The notes under the pieces are model-generated. The model made no database searches, was not told where the DNA came from, and saw only the letters and a list, made by a program, of their open reading frames with translations. A stretch of 52,221 bases of DNA from Alphaproteobacteria bacterium (GTDB lineage Bacteria; Pseudomonadota; Alphaproteobacteria; Rickettsiales; JABCZZ01): positions 1 through 52,221 of the forward strand of contig JABDCC010000009.1 of NCBI GenBank assembly GCA_013288335.1. The letters are read 5' to 3'. Numbering within the stretch: the stretch's first letter is position 1; every line of letters starts with the position of its first letter. Both the position numbers and the translations under genes were made by a program. Of the stretch, positions 42,706-51,954 are shown one piece after another.

Positions 42706-44112
42706 ATGGCATTTATTGATAAATTAAAACCGGTGGTTATTTCCGGTGTGGAAGTCCTGCCCATTATAGAAGGCGGCAAAGGCATAGCGGCTAGTACCGG
42801 AGCAAGCTCCGGCGCATTTGCGGCAGCGGGTGCTATTGGCACATTTTCAGGTGTGAATGCCGATACGTATGACGAAAATGGCAACGCATTACCACAAGTC
42901 TATAAAACAAAAACCCGCCGCGAACGCCATGAAGAGCTGGTTGCATTCGGCATCATCGGTGGCATAGAACAAGCACGTATCGCTCATGAAATCTCCGGTG
43001 GCAAAGGCCGTATTCACATGAACGTGTTGTGGGAAATGGGCGGCGCGGAAAGTATCCTTCATGGGGTTTTAGAAGGCTCTAAAGGAATGGTACACGGGGT
43101 AACTTGTGGCGCAGGCATGCCTTACAAACTAGCAGAGATCGCTGCAAAATATAATATATATTACCACCCGATTATTTCGTCCATGCGTGCGTTTCGTGCG
43201 TTATGGATACGCTCTTATAGTAAAGTTCCGCACCTACTTGGTAGTGTTGTCTATGAGGATCCATGGCTTGCCGGTGGGCACAATGGCCTTTCCAACAGTG
43301 AAGACCCAAACAAACCGGAAGACCCATATCCGCGTGTTGTAGAACTGCGTAAATTCATGAATGAGTGCGGATTGCAGGATACTGCAATCATCATGGCAGG
43401 CGGCGCATGGCACTTAAAAGACTGGGAACATTGGCTAGACAATCCTGAAATCGGAAACATCGCTTTCCAGTTCGGAACACGTCCGCTTCTCACTAAAGAA
43501 AGCCCTGTGCCGGAAAGCTGGAAACGCAAATTACTTACGCTTAAAGAAGGCGATGTATATCTGAATCGCTTCAGTCCTACCGGATTTTATTCTTCTGCGG
43601 TGCGTAATAATTTTATTATTGAGCTTACCGAACGCAACGAACGACAAGTGGATTACCGCACCGCTGCTGATGCTGAATTCTCTGCTGCATTACCGGTTGG
43701 TGCACGCGGAAGGCCTGTATATTTACGACCAGCAGACAAAGAACGTGCGGACAGTTATATTGCCAAAGGTTTTGTGGAAGCCCTTAAGACTCAGGATTCT
43801 ACGCTGGTATTTGTGACACATGAAAAAGCCGAAGAAATTCTTGTTGATCAGATTGAATGTATGGGCTGCTTGAGCCATTGCAAATTCAGCAACTGGAAAG
43901 ACAAGGATGACTTTACCACCGGTAAAAAGGCCGACCCGCGCAGTTTCTGCATCCAGAAAACCCTGCAGGCGATTGTGCATGACGGCAATGTTGAAAACCA
44001 ACTCATGTTCTCCGGTCATAACGCCTATAAATTTGCCGAAGATCCGTTTTATGCCAATGGATTCATCCCAACAGTGAAGCAACTGGTTGATCGGATAATG
44101 ACGGGGTATTAG
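42706..44112 (+). CDS. Nitronate monooxygenase-like flavoprotein (large form)
   Basis: A 468-residue protein of the 2-nitropropane dioxygenase/NMO superfamily, FMN-dependent TIM barrels. GGIEQARIAHEISGGKGRIHMN and the GVTCGAGMPYKLAEIA block fit the barrel, and TAIIMAGGAWHLKDWEHWL with FQFGTRPLLTKES resembles the FMN phosphate loop region. The C-terminal 120 residues hold a CMGCLSHCKFSNW cysteine cluster that could bind a metal or Fe-S centre. The ATG at 42706 has GGAA upstream. The true substrate is unknown. It is convergent with the CDF gene. Confidence 0.8.
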   Translation: MAFIDKLKPVVISGVEVLPIIEGGKGIAASTGASSGAFAAAGAIGTFSGVNADTYDENGNALPQVYKTKTRRERHEELVAFGIIGGIEQARIAHEISGGKGRIHMNVLWEMGGAESILHGVLEGSKGMVHGVTCGAGMPYKLAEIAAKYNIYYHPIISSMRAFRALWIRSYSKVPHLLGSVVYEDPWLAGGHNGLSNSEDPNKPEDPYPRVVELRKFMNECGLQDTAIIMAGGAWHLKDWEHWLDNPEIGNIAFQFGTRPLLTKESPVPESWKRKLLTLKEGDVYLNRFSPTGFYSSAVRNNFIIELTERNERQVDYRTAADAEFSAALPVGARGRPVYLRPADKERADSYIAKGFVEALKTQDSTLVFVTHEKAEEILVDQIECMGCLSHCKFSNWKDKDDFTTGKKADPRSFCIQKTLQAIVHDGNVENQLMFSGHNAYKFAEDPFYANGFIPTVKQLVDRIMTGY

Positions 44113-45053
44113 TGCTTGTGCGGATGGTGATGCTCATCCCTATCACCATGCAACGGATCCTGATGAATCAGTATTTCGGTATTGGGAAATACGTTCTTTA
44201 ACGCATCTTCTATTTCATCGGATATCTCATGCGCTTTTTTGAGGCTGATATTCTCATCTACAAACTCCAGATGAAACTGAATAAAACCATGAATACCCGA
44301 CTTACGGGTTCTAAGGTCGTGAAGCCCTGCAACATTATTATACTGCGCGACTATCGCTTTAATCTTTGCACGATCTTCATCAGAAAACTCGCGATCCATA
44401 AGATTCTGGAAAGCACCACAACTCATGTGAAATGCCCCGTAAATAATATAACCAGCAATGATAAGTGCAATAACCGGGTCGGCTATTTTCCATCCTAATA
44501 CAGATGTTAAAATAATAGCAATTATTACACCCACATTCGTTAAAAAATCAGCGAAGTAATGTAATGCATCTGCCGCAATGGCGGTGGATGACGTTTTGCG
44601 CACCACATAATTCTGATAAAGAATCAATCCTACACTCAGCACAATAGAAAGCACCATCACCAAGATACCTATCAGGCTATTATAGACCGGCTCCGGAATG
44701 AATATGCGCTTTACGCCTTCTATAATAATGAACAGGCCAGAGCCGCAAATGAAAGTGGACTGGGCAAGGGTGGCAATGTCTTCCGCTTTTCCATGACCGA
44801 AGCGGTGCTCCTTGTCCGGCGGCTGTAATGCATAACGCACCGCCACAAAATTAATAGTAGAAGCCATCACATCTAATATAGAATCCACCAGTGATGACAT
44901 CATACTGAGTGAATCGGTCATCGACCATGCAACCGCTTTAAACGCAACCAGCGTAATACCAACAATGAGCGATAACAGCGAGGCAAGCCGCATCAACCGG
45001 CCGGTTTCTCCGTAAGATATATGCGCGTGGTTATGATGTGTATGTGTGTGCAA
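44109..45053 (-). CDS. Cation diffusion facilitator (FieF/ZitB-type) divalent metal exporter
   Basis: A 314-residue membrane transporter that exports Zn2+, Fe2+ or similar metals against protons. Six membrane helices are evident. DSILDVMASTINFVA (helix II) and HYFADFLTNVGV (helix V) provide the metal site residues D-x-x-x-D and H-x-x-x-D. Both ends are His-rich (HTHTHHNHAH and DEHHHPHKH), likely metal-sensing tails. The frame begins with TTG at 45053 and has no strong ribosome-binding site, so the exact start is uncertain. The C-terminal cytoplasmic domain is complete. Confidence 0.93.
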   Translation of the reverse strand: MHTHTHHNHAHISYGETGRLMRLASLLSLIVGITLVAFKAVAWSMTDSLSMMSSLVDSILDVMASTINFVAVRYALQPPDKEHRFGHGKAEDIATLAQSTFICGSGLFIIIEGVKRIFIPEPVYNSLIGILVMVLSIVLSVGLILYQNYVVRKTSSTAIAADALHYFADFLTNVGVIIAIILTSVLGWKIADPVIALIIAGYIIYGAFHMSCGAFQNLMDREFSDEDRAKIKAIVAQYNNVAGLHDLRTRKSGIHGFIQFHLEFVDENISLKKAHEISDEIEDALKNVFPNTEILIHQDPLHGDRDEHHHPHKH

Positions 45054-45166
45054 GATGAATTATTTTTAATAAAGATTTAATGATGAACCTATTGATAACA
45101 TACCTACAGAGTGATACATAACATTTATTATCACCTTCGTTAATTTACAAGTTTAAGGAAAGATTT

Positions 45167-45667
45167 ATGAAACTCCAGAAATTTATTGCTATCGCTATGG
45201 TTACTACCATGCTTGCAGGCTGTAATCCCCCACCTCCGGGAGCCGGACAAGATACAGGCGGAATTTCCAAGCAGGATATCGGCACCGTTCTCGGTGGTGT
45301 TGGTGGCGCGGTTATTGGTTCCACCATGGGCGGCGGCAATGGACGCATAGCAACAACAGCAGCCGGTGCAATCATCGGCGGCCTCGCAGGAAGCTCTATC
45401 GGCAGATCACTGGATCAAGCGGACGCCGCTTACGCTAACAGAACCGCCCAGAGAGCGTTTGAGACCGCACCAACCGGTCAGGCTGTTGCCTGGCGCAACC
45501 CGGATAGCGGCAATTCAGGTACTGTAGTGCCACAAGCTGCGTATCAGACGGCAGATGGTACTTATTGCCGCGAATATCAGCAGACGATCGTGGTCGGTGG
45601 ACAAAGCCAGAATGCTTACGGCAAAGCTTGCCGCCAGCCGGACGGAACCTGGAAAATTATTCAGTAG
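45167..45667 (+). CDS. Glycine-zipper lipoprotein (Rickettsia 17-kDa surface antigen family)
   Basis: A 166-residue outer-membrane lipoprotein. The lipobox LAGC places the lipidated Cys at 19. Residues 35-80 are a glycine-zipper region (GTVLGGVGGAVIGSTMGGG and AAGAIIGGLAGSSIG). The C-terminal domain YCREYQQTIVVGGQSQNAYG is typical of the family. AAGGAAAG lies before the ATG. It is followed by the carbonic anhydrase gene after nine bases. Confidence 0.93.
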   Translation: MKLQKFIAIAMVTTMLAGCNPPPPGAGQDTGGISKQDIGTVLGGVGGAVIGSTMGGGNGRIATTAAGAIIGGLAGSSIGRSLDQADAAYANRTAQRAFETAPTGQAVAWRNPDSGNSGTVVPQAAYQTADGTYCREYQQTIVVGGQSQNAYGKACRQPDGTWKIIQ

Positions 45668-45676
45668 TTTGAATTA

Positions 45677-46297
45677 GTGTTAGCCCTAGACCAGAAAAAA
45701 GTGATTGAAGATTTGAAGGCAGGCAACGACAGGTTCCTGCAGGGGAAATCTATTCAATCATCACAATCTTCACTCAAAAAACTCAAAGAGATTGTGAAAA
45801 CCGGGCAGTTTCCTAAAGCCATTATTTTATGCTGCTCGGATTCGCGCGCACCGGTAGAACTTATTTTCGATCAGGACATCGGCGATTTGTTTGTCATCCG
45901 CGTTGCAGGCAATATTATAGCCCCTTCCCTTGTCGGCAGCGTTGAGTTTGCCATCAGCACCTTTGGAACCAATCTGGTGCTGGTGATGGGGCACACGGAA
46001 TGTGGCGCAGTGACTGCGACACTTGATCACATAGAAGATCCGCAGGCTGTTTCTTCCGAAAATATTCACGATATTCTAAGCCGCATTAAGCCGCATATTT
46101 TTTCCATCGCGCAATTGCCAAATATGACGCACGACGAAAAACTTGATCATGCCGTTAAAGCCAATGTGCTCGCATCGGTAAGTCAACTTTCTAATTCCAG
46201 CCGTTTGATTGAAAATCTTGTGCATCATGGTAAAGTCAAAATCCTCGGCGCAGTGCTTGATGTCGCCACCGGGCATGTGGATTTTTTAGAGATATAG
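45677..46297 (+). CDS. Beta-class carbonic anhydrase
   Basis: A 206-residue zinc enzyme that interconverts CO2 and bicarbonate. The zinc ligands are visible: Cys53 and Asp55 in CCSDSR, His106 and Cys109 in GHTECGAV. It starts with GTG at 45677. The frame runs directly after the lipoprotein gene with nine bases between. DQDIGDLFVIRVAGNI (about 66-81) is a further family block. It is convergent with dapB. Confidence 0.95.
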   Translation: MLALDQKKVIEDLKAGNDRFLQGKSIQSSQSSLKKLKEIVKTGQFPKAIILCCSDSRAPVELIFDQDIGDLFVIRVAGNIIAPSLVGSVEFAISTFGTNLVLVMGHTECGAVTATLDHIEDPQAVSSENIHDILSRIKPHIFSIAQLPNMTHDEKLDHAVKANVLASVSQLSNSSRLIENLVHHGKVKILGAVLDVATGHVDFLEI

Positions 46298-46338
46298 AAC
46301 TTTGTTCAGGGGGCAGCGTGCCTGCGCGTACCCATGCT

Positions 46339-47139
46339 TTAGATTCCCAAAACATCCTTCATTGTATAAAACCCATTGGGCTGATCTTTTGCCCAGAGTG
46401 CTGCGCGGATGGCACCGGTGGCATAAATCTCGCGGTTGGAGGATTTATGCGCGAGTTCAATACGCTCACCTGCACAAGCAAATGTCACGGTGTGATCGCC
46501 TATCACATCCCCCCCTCTGCGCACAGAAAAACCGATATCGCCGATTTTGCGCGCACCAAGTTTAGATTGCTGATAATCGGTGCGAACATCTGTAAGCTGC
46601 ACATTGCGTCCACGCGCTGCTGCTGCACCTAATGTTAGAGCGGTACCCGAAGGCGCATCCACTTTAAAACGGTGATGCATCTCATCGATTTCAATGTCGC
46701 ATTCCTCTGGCGTTAGCACCGAAGACACTTTTTCCACCAAACCCAGAATCAGGTTAAGCCCGATGCTCATGTTCGGTGAGCAGATGATGCGCGCCTTCTT
46801 GGAGTGTTTTTTCAAGATAGTAAGACCGCTATCTTTCAATGCGGTTGTTCCACATACGAGAATTTTTCCATGTCTTGCTGCAAATTCAGCTAGCTCTATG
46901 CTGTAATCGGGCGTGGTGAAATCAATCACCGCATCGGCCTTGATGAATAACTCTTCGGGGTTTGCGGTAAGAATAACGTCCGGCGTTGCGATTTGCGCAA
47001 ACACGCCTACTTCCTGCCCCACCATTTTATTGCCAGCACGCACGCTGGCGCTGGCGAGTTCCGCCCCCGGTGTTGCCAGAATCTTGCGGATAAGCACTTG
47101 CCCCATCCGCCCTGCGCAACCCGCTATCGCTATTTTCAT
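46339..47139 (-). CDS. dapB: 4-hydroxy-tetrahydrodipicolinate reductase
   Basis: DapB reduces hydroxy-tetrahydrodipicolinate with NAD(P)H in the lysine and meso-diaminopimelate pathway. The 266 residues begin MKIAIAGCAGRMGQVL with the GxxGxxG nucleotide-binding motif at 7-12. EMHHRFKVDAPSGTAL (about 150-165) holds the catalytic His-His-x-x-Lys. ICSPNMSIGLNL precedes it. It is divergent from galE. Confidence 0.97.
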   Translation of the reverse strand: MKIAIAGCAGRMGQVLIRKILATPGAELASASVRAGNKMVGQEVGVFAQIATPDVILTANPEELFIKADAVIDFTTPDYSIELAEFAARHGKILVCGTTALKDSGLTILKKHSKKARIICSPNMSIGLNLILGLVEKVSSVLTPEECDIEIDEMHHRFKVDAPSGTALTLGAAAARGRNVQLTDVRTDYQQSKLGARKIGDIGFSVRRGGDVIGDHTVTFACAGERIELAHKSSNREIYATGAIRAALWAKDQPNGFYTMKDVLGI

Positions 47140-47223
47140 ATATCATCTTTCTTTGAGATTTTTATGAACATAACCATAGTTTTCAATTATTGCAATAATT
47201 TGAAAAGGTTGCTTTATAGAGTG

Positions 47224-48186
47224 GTGAATAAAAACATCATAGTGACAGGCGGCGCAGGTTATATTGGCAGCCATGCCTGCAAGGCTCTGCATCAAGCAGG
47301 TTACAACCCTATAACGATTGATAATCTCAGTCACGGCTTTGCGAGTCTGGTAAAATGGGGAGCATTAGAACAAGGTGATATATGTGATAGCGAGTGGGCC
47401 GCCAACATATTGCGCGAATATTCCCCGCTTGCGGTTATGCATTTCGCCGGACTCATCAATGTTGCAGAATCGGTAGCAAATCCCAAACTTTATATGCGTA
47501 ATAATGTTGAAGGTACGCTCAGTCTGCTTGCTGCAATGAAACAGGAAAATATTAATAACCTTATTTTTTCCAGTAGTTGTGCGGTGCATGGAAATATTGC
47601 GCAGGCTTCAATTACCGAAGAATCCCCCTGCAATCCCATCAATCCTTATGGCAAAAGTAAGTCACTCGCCGAACAGGCAATAGAAAAATCAGGCTTAAAC
47701 GCGGTGATACTGCGTTACTTTAATGCAGCCGGAGCTGACGCAGAAGGTGAAACCGGAGAAATGCACAATCCCGAAACACACCTCATACCGCTTGCGATTG
47801 ATGCTGCAATACACGGAAAATCGTTTTCAGTATTTGGCAATGATTATGACACTGAAGATGGCACAGCGATACGCGATTATATTCATGTGAGCGATATTGC
47901 GAGCGCACATCTTCTGGCACTCGCGCATCTTATAAACAATTCTGGATTATACACTGTAAATATCGGTACCGGAAAAGGCATTAGCGTTACTGAAGTCATT
48001 TCCGCCATCGAAAAGATTATGGGTTTGCCTATCAATAAAATTTACTGTGAAAGACGCGCTGGTGATCCACCGATACTCATTGCTAATAATGATAGGGCAA
48101 AAAAATTATTAGGCTTCACCCCAACACATTCCAGCATAGAAAATATCATCAAAACCGCATGGAAGTGGCAGTTGAAAACTGATTAG
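47224..48186 (+). CDS. galE: UDP-glucose 4-epimerase
   Basis: GalE interconverts UDP-glucose and UDP-galactose and is a short-chain dehydrogenase-fold enzyme. Nucleotide-binding GGAGYIGSH is at about 9-17, Ser in SSSCAVHG and YGKSK (Tyr-x-x-x-Lys) form the catalytic centre, and RYFNAAGADAEGETGE with VSDIASAHLLAL are typical. The family start fits GTG at 47224 (or the GTG before it); an ATG at 47164 would add a hydrophobic 20-residue extension not seen in the family. Its last 15 codons are duplicated at 48980-49036. It is divergent from dapB. Confidence 0.93.
   Translation: MNKNIIVTGGAGYIGSHACKALHQAGYNPITIDNLSHGFASLVKWGALEQGDICDSEWAANILREYSPLAVMHFAGLINVAESVANPKLYMRNNVEGTLSLLAAMKQENINNLIFSSSCAVHGNIAQASITEESPCNPINPYGKSKSLAEQAIEKSGLNAVILRYFNAAGADAEGETGEMHNPETHLIPLAIDAAIHGKSFSVFGNDYDTEDGTAIRDYIHVSDIASAHLLALAHLINNSGLYTVNIGTGKGISVTEVISAIEKIMGLPINKIYCERRAGDPPILIANNDRAKKLLGFTPTHSSIENIIKTAWKWQLKTD
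48140..48174 (+). repeat. Direct repeat, copy 1, in the galE 3' end
   Basis: Bases 48140-48174 recur at 48990-49024 with two differences (a GCATGG/GCGTGG change and GTTG/GGTG). The encoded peptide is NIIKTAWKWQ in both copies. Confidence 0.85.
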
Positions 48187-48203
48187 TCGGAATTATTTAA
48201 TTC

Positions 48204-48857
48204 TCAAACAACGGAATTCTGCACAGCAGATTCCGCAGCAGCACGACGCCGTCCCTCGGTCGCAGTAAAGTTCGTTTTGCTTACTTGCTCAGAAGCACCC
48301 GCAGCAACCTGCGGAGATTGTGATTTTTGTATTTCCTGAACAATAGATTTTTGCATTTCGCCTTTTTCTATTTCTCTTGCGCGATCATAATCAGCGCGCA
48401 TTTCTTGCTTACCGCTGACACCACCATATATAAAACTTCCTACCCCTACTAATAAGGTAAGCCCACTTGCCAAACCAGCGGTCAAAGGTGAGTTAGCAAT
48501 AAACATATTGGAAGACAAGTAAAGCCCAGCACTTGCTAATGCGCTAAATACCAAACTTTTTCCTAATTTATAATTCCAGAACGTAGGCGTTTTAACTTCC
48601 GTTTTTCCGGTAACTTTTGCCTGTTCATCAATACGCTCACCAGAGTTCTTACCAATAAAATAACCGCCCAATGCACCAAGAGCAGTGCCTATATAGCCAA
48701 TAATTGTTCTGGTCTTAAAATCATTTGTTTTCAGTGAAGCTAAAGCACCTAATACACTACCGCCCCACAATCCCCAATACGCATTTACCCAAGCTTTGCG
48801 AGTTGATTGTGGTGTATTTGAAGTTGCTTGCTCCGTTGGTATTTGAATGCCAGCCAT
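48204..48857 (-). CDS. Unknown membrane protein with glycine-zipper-like helices
   Basis: A 217-residue product with hydrophobic segments at about 29-45, 54-69 (IGYIGTALGALGGYFIG), 95-112 and 115-140. The GxxxG spacing recalls glycine-zipper proteins that insert in membranes. The C-terminal 70 residues are charged and probably soluble. I recognise no family. The ATG at 48857 has GGGAGGAG seven bases upstream. The gene lies between galE and a copy of the galE 3' end, so it was probably inserted here. A PhoB-like promoter lies upstream. Confidence 0.65.
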   Translation of the reverse strand: MAGIQIPTEQATSNTPQSTRKAWVNAYWGLWGGSVLGALASLKTNDFKTRTIIGYIGTALGALGGYFIGKNSGERIDEQAKVTGKTEVKTPTFWNYKLGKSLVFSALASAGLYLSSNMFIANSPLTAGLASGLTLLVGVGSFIYGGVSGKQEMRADYDRAREIEKGEMQKSIVQEIQKSQSPQVAAGASEQVSKTNFTATEGRRRAAAESAVQNSVV

Positions 48858-48893
48858 AACAATCTCCTCCCATTACTTCATATAACTGCGGGA

Positions 48894-48940
48894 ATTATAA
48901 CATGTAATAGTTAAATTAGTGTGAACTTTTTGTTACAAAT
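48894..48940 (-). promoter_or_regulatory. PhoB-like promoter of the gene behind galE
   Basis: On the minus strand TTGTAACAAAA, GTTCACACTAA and TTTAACTATTA follow the 11-bp phase, then TATAAT (48899-48894) as -10 box. The strong GGGAGGAG ribosome-binding site and ATG follow. Confidence 0.45.
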
Positions 48941-48979
48941 GGCTAACTCGTGGTTTTAAGAAGGATTATAAAAATTATT

Positions 48980-49036
48980 ACTGAAATAAAAAATATCATC
49001 AAAACCGCGTGGAAGTGGCAGGTGGACAATAAGTGA
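48980..49036 (+). pseudogene. Orphan galE 3'-end fragment
   Basis: In frame it reads EIKNIIKTAWKWQVDNK and stops at TGA. This aligns with the galE C-terminus SIENIIKTAWKWQLKTD. The last five residues differ, so it is not a plain duplication of the present gene but looks like the end of another galE allele. It lies 815 bp past the galE stop. Confidence 0.75.
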
Positions 49037-49121
49037 TTTTATTAATCATTTCTTAAGCTTTGTATGATAACTTCAAGTGAAGTATTCAGATTGAAGATGT
49101 AATGTTTGGGATAACAACGAA

Positions 49122-50252
49122 ATGAAAATAAGCAATAATCTTAAAACATTTCTTAATACTAATATTTATCCTAAGACGGCGCTCTGCAAGCTTATTGAGG
49201 CAGGGCACGATCTAGGGCAGGATGAGTGGCTGCATGCACTTGTTCTTTTAGGACTCAGATTAAATCAGGATGCTCTTATTTTTCAACCCTACCCGCCGGG
49301 AATAGCAGCCATAAAAGATCCGGATGAGTATATGGAACTCCGCGGAACAGGCACGGTGGAAAAACGTTTGCGTACTGCCGATGGCGCAACCATTTCTATA
49401 TGGGAAAGAAAAGCAGAACCCCATAAACCCCATTTTATCATTTATCACGGGCAAATGGGGCACTGGGGTGACGCAGGTTCTCCTGATTATGACCGTCGTG
49501 CCTATCTAAAAATTCTCTCTGAAATTGAAAAAACCGGATCGGGGTTTACTGCTGTGCATTTGCGCGGATACGGCAACAGCATAGGAAAGCCTAAAGAACT
49601 ATATAATTCCAGTGCAAAAGCATTTTCTCGCGATATAGATGCCGTAATCAAGCACGTAAAAGAGGACTTAAAAATTCCTTCCGGCCAAATTATAAACTGC
49701 GGCGTGTCTCTGGGTGCATCACTTGCAGCCGAGACTGCCGACAAAATGACGGCTATAGGCTGCCCTCCTAATCAGCTTGTGATTTGCAACCCCTTTACTA
49801 ATATGGCTCGCGCAGCTTCGGAATTTGCAAACAAGCATATTAATGACCAAAAACATCAAACCAAACACATAATATCAATTTCTCCGCAAGCGATAGCAAC
49901 TAAACTGAAACACCCTTTTCAAACCGATGTACACATAGCAAATTTATCTCCTACAACAGGAGTATATATCTTTAATAGTGGTGCAGACGATTTTCTGGAC
50001 CCATTACACGGCCAAGAACTTGCGGAGATAGCAAAAGCAAAGGGCTTGAAAGTGCAACACCGTATTGAGCCAGGTCTGAACCATAATACAATACCTGCAA
50101 AAGAAGTAGTTGAAGATGTGATGAAGTTATACGAAGAAAGCCAAAAGCAGCCGGATAATTCACTTTTAGGCCGTTTGTTAGTGACACGAAAAAACATTTT
50201 TAGAACTTTTTATCCCGATAGAGTGAATAAAAGCTCTTCAGCCGAGAGATAA
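49122..50252 (+). CDS. Alpha/beta hydrolase
   Basis: A 376-residue protein. HGQMGHWGDAG near 109-119 is the oxyanion loop region, GVSLG (194-198) contains nucleophile Ser196, an Asp lies in SGADDFLDP (about 286-294) and His321 in GLNHNT completes a plausible triad. There is no signal peptide. The N-terminal 70 residues are helical and of unknown role. The substrate cannot be told. It follows the galE fragment and has its own AT-rich upstream region. Confidence 0.8.
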   Translation: MKISNNLKTFLNTNIYPKTALCKLIEAGHDLGQDEWLHALVLLGLRLNQDALIFQPYPPGIAAIKDPDEYMELRGTGTVEKRLRTADGATISIWERKAEPHKPHFIIYHGQMGHWGDAGSPDYDRRAYLKILSEIEKTGSGFTAVHLRGYGNSIGKPKELYNSSAKAFSRDIDAVIKHVKEDLKIPSGQIINCGVSLGASLAAETADKMTAIGCPPNQLVICNPFTNMARAASEFANKHINDQKHQTKHIISISPQAIATKLKHPFQTDVHIANLSPTTGVYIFNSGADDFLDPLHGQELAEIAKAKGLKVQHRIEPGLNHNTIPAKEVVEDVMKLYEESQKQPDNSLLGRLLVTRKNIFRTFYPDRVNKSSSAER

Positions 50253-50350
50253 ACCTTCAACTTGCAGAGCCCAAAAGCCCAAATAAATAGGATAAAGTCC
50301 AGCCTACGCTAAAGCTTCGGCGGACACTCCCACGCCTAAGTACGTCTTCA

Positions 50351-50367
50351 GGGTGGCTGCGCCACCC
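50351..50367. repeat. Perfect small hairpin near tRNA-Val
   Basis: GGGTGGC and GCCACCC form seven pairs around TGC, extended by GAAG/CTTC with a bulge. It lies in the 134-bp gap between the hydrolase and tRNA-Val, where I see no gene. It could end the tRNA transcript, but no T-run follows. Confidence 0.4.
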
Positions 50368-50387
50368 GAAGCCCGCAGGGCCTAGGG

Positions 50388-50464
<77 letters not shown>

Positions 50465-50482
50465 TTTTGTGAGGGAAGCGGG

Positions 50483-50510
50483 ATAATAGCAATCTCTTTT
50501 TAGATCGCAA
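50483..50510 (-). promoter_or_regulatory. Promoter of tRNA-Val
   Basis: On the minus strand TTGCGA (50510-50505) and TATTAT (50488-50483) are 16 bases apart, about 19 bases before the tRNA 5' end. Confidence 0.5.
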
Positions 50511-50613
50511 CAGTATTTCAGGAGTAGCGTATAGAACTTCTCCACGTCCCACGAAACATTTTCAGTAAGAAAATGATCTTTAGTCGACAAAGTTGTTAGG
50601 CTCATTGCGAAAG

Positions 50614-51582
50614 TCAGCAGGCTTTCGCAGGAGCAATCAAAAAAGGCTTATCTGTTACTTCTGGCGGGAGTTTGAAGCGGGTATTTTCCGTAATCCCTTC
50701 AAGCATCACCACCTCTGCCTGACGTAATGACTGCAAGCGTGACATCACCTTATCCACCAGCACTTCCGGCGCGGAAGCTCCAGCGGTTACACCAATGCTT
50801 TTTATATTTGCGAGCCACTCAGGCTTGATCGCGGTTTCGTCGTCAATGAGGTATGAAGTAACTCCGGTTTCTTCTCCCAAATCGCGCAGGCGACTAGAGT
50901 TTGAACTGTTCACAGAGCCAATCACCAATATCAACTCCACATGTTTGGCAAGCTCACGCACCGCATTCTGGCGGTTTTGCGTCGCATAACATATATCGCG
51001 GAGATCAGGCCCTTTGATGGTAGGAAAACGCTCTTTCAGCGCATCAATAATGGAACGCGTATCATCTACACTCAATGTAGTTTGCGTAACGTAGGCAAGA
51101 TTCTCTGGTGCATCCGGTGCGAGCGATGCAACATCTTCCACATTCGCGATGATATGCACCTTTTGCTTTACCCGTCCCATCGTGCCTTCCACTTCCGGGT
51201 GTCCGGCATGACCAATAAGCACAAGTTCGCGGCCTTCTGCCTCATAGCGTTGGGCTTCCTTGTGAACTTTGGTTACCAGCGGGCATGTTGCATCAATAAC
51301 CGGCAAATCACGCAGCTTTGCTGAATTTTCCACTTTTTCTGAAATGCCATGCGCGCTAAAAACGGTAATGGCACCATCGGGAATCGCGCTGACTTCATCG
51401 ACGAACACCACGCCTTTGGCGCGTAAATCCTCTACCACCCATTTATTATGGACGATTTCATGGCGCACATAAATCGGCGGGCCGTAGATGGTGAGCGCCT
51501 TTTCGACGATCTCGATGGCGCGCTCCACCCCTGCGCAAAATCCGCGCGGCTTGGCAAGTATGATGGTTAATGTGTCTGACAT
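50614..51582 (-). CDS. ispH: 4-hydroxy-3-methylbut-2-enyl diphosphate reductase
   Basis: IspH, the last enzyme of the MEP isoprenoid pathway, makes IPP and DMAPP. From the ATG at 51582 it has 322 residues; a GTG two codons upstream is possible but the AGGTG sits well for the ATG. The three [4Fe-4S] cysteines are in GFCAGV (Cys16), ATCPLV and CYATQNRQ. HGISE and the SSNSSRL segment are also family motifs. It feeds IspA at 33481. Confidence 0.97.
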   Translation of the reverse strand: MSDTLTIILAKPRGFCAGVERAIEIVEKALTIYGPPIYVRHEIVHNKWVVEDLRAKGVVFVDEVSAIPDGAITVFSAHGISEKVENSAKLRDLPVIDATCPLVTKVHKEAQRYEAEGRELVLIGHAGHPEVEGTMGRVKQKVHIIANVEDVASLAPDAPENLAYVTQTTLSVDDTRSIIDALKERFPTIKGPDLRDICYATQNRQNAVRELAKHVELILVIGSVNSSNSSRLRDLGEETGVTSYLIDDETAIKPEWLANIKSIGVTAGASAPEVLVDKVMSRLQSLRQAEVVMLEGITENTRFKLPPEVTDKPFLIAPAKAC

Positions 51583-51743
51583 AAACACACCTATGGCTTA
51601 ATTTTATGCGGCAAGGCAAGTGTTTTTATTGACGTAATTTGAAATTTAGCGTATGGCTACGCACCTAAAAATGCGTTTTTGGGCGGAATACACTCTGAAA
51701 CCATTGTATATATTCAATAAAATAGCAGAAGAAAGAATCTGTC

Positions 51744-51926
51744 ATGGCAGTACCTAAAGCGAAAACCAGCAAATCATGCCGCGGAATGCGTCGTTCACAC
51801 AATGCGCTGAAATCCGTGAGCGTTGTGGAAGATAAGACATCCGGCGAATTAAAACGCCCGCACCATGTCTCACCCGATGGCAACTATAACGGCCGTCAGG
51901 TGACCAAATCCAAGGTTAATAAATAA
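51744..51926 (+). CDS. rpmF: 50S ribosomal protein L32
   Basis: L32 is a small basic protein of the large subunit. The 60 residues begin [20 protein letters not shown], the standard start for alphaproteobacteria. It has no zinc-type CxxC pairs. It precedes plsX by 28 bases, the widely conserved rpmF-plsX order that links ribosome and membrane-lipid synthesis. Confidence 0.97.
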   Translation: MAVPKAKTSKSCRGMRRSHNALKSVSVVEDKTSGELKRPHHVSPDGNYNGRQVTKSKVNK

Positions 51927-51951
51927 CCCTTAAACTCAATAATTAGGGGTT
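51925..51951 (+). promoter_or_regulatory. Hairpin masking the plsX ribosome-binding site
   Basis: AACCCTTAA (51925-51933) pairs with TTAGGGGTT (51943-51951), nine pairs with one T-G wobble. The right arm contains the AGGGG that would serve the plsX TTG at 51955. The left arm begins in the rpmF stop codon, so a ribosome ending rpmF would open it. Confidence 0.55.
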
Positions 51952-51954
51952 CCA

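Noticed and set aside
46993-47223. GalE start upstream inside dapB or at 47164
   Set aside because: GalE proteins start right before the GGAGYIGS motif; the upstream part overlaps dapB antisense or adds an atypical hydrophobic stretch. The ATG at 47164 cannot be fully excluded.
50257-50387. Possible gene or small RNA in the GC-richer gap before tRNA-Val
   Set aside because: No good frame or promoter could be found; only the GGGTGGC hairpin is definite.
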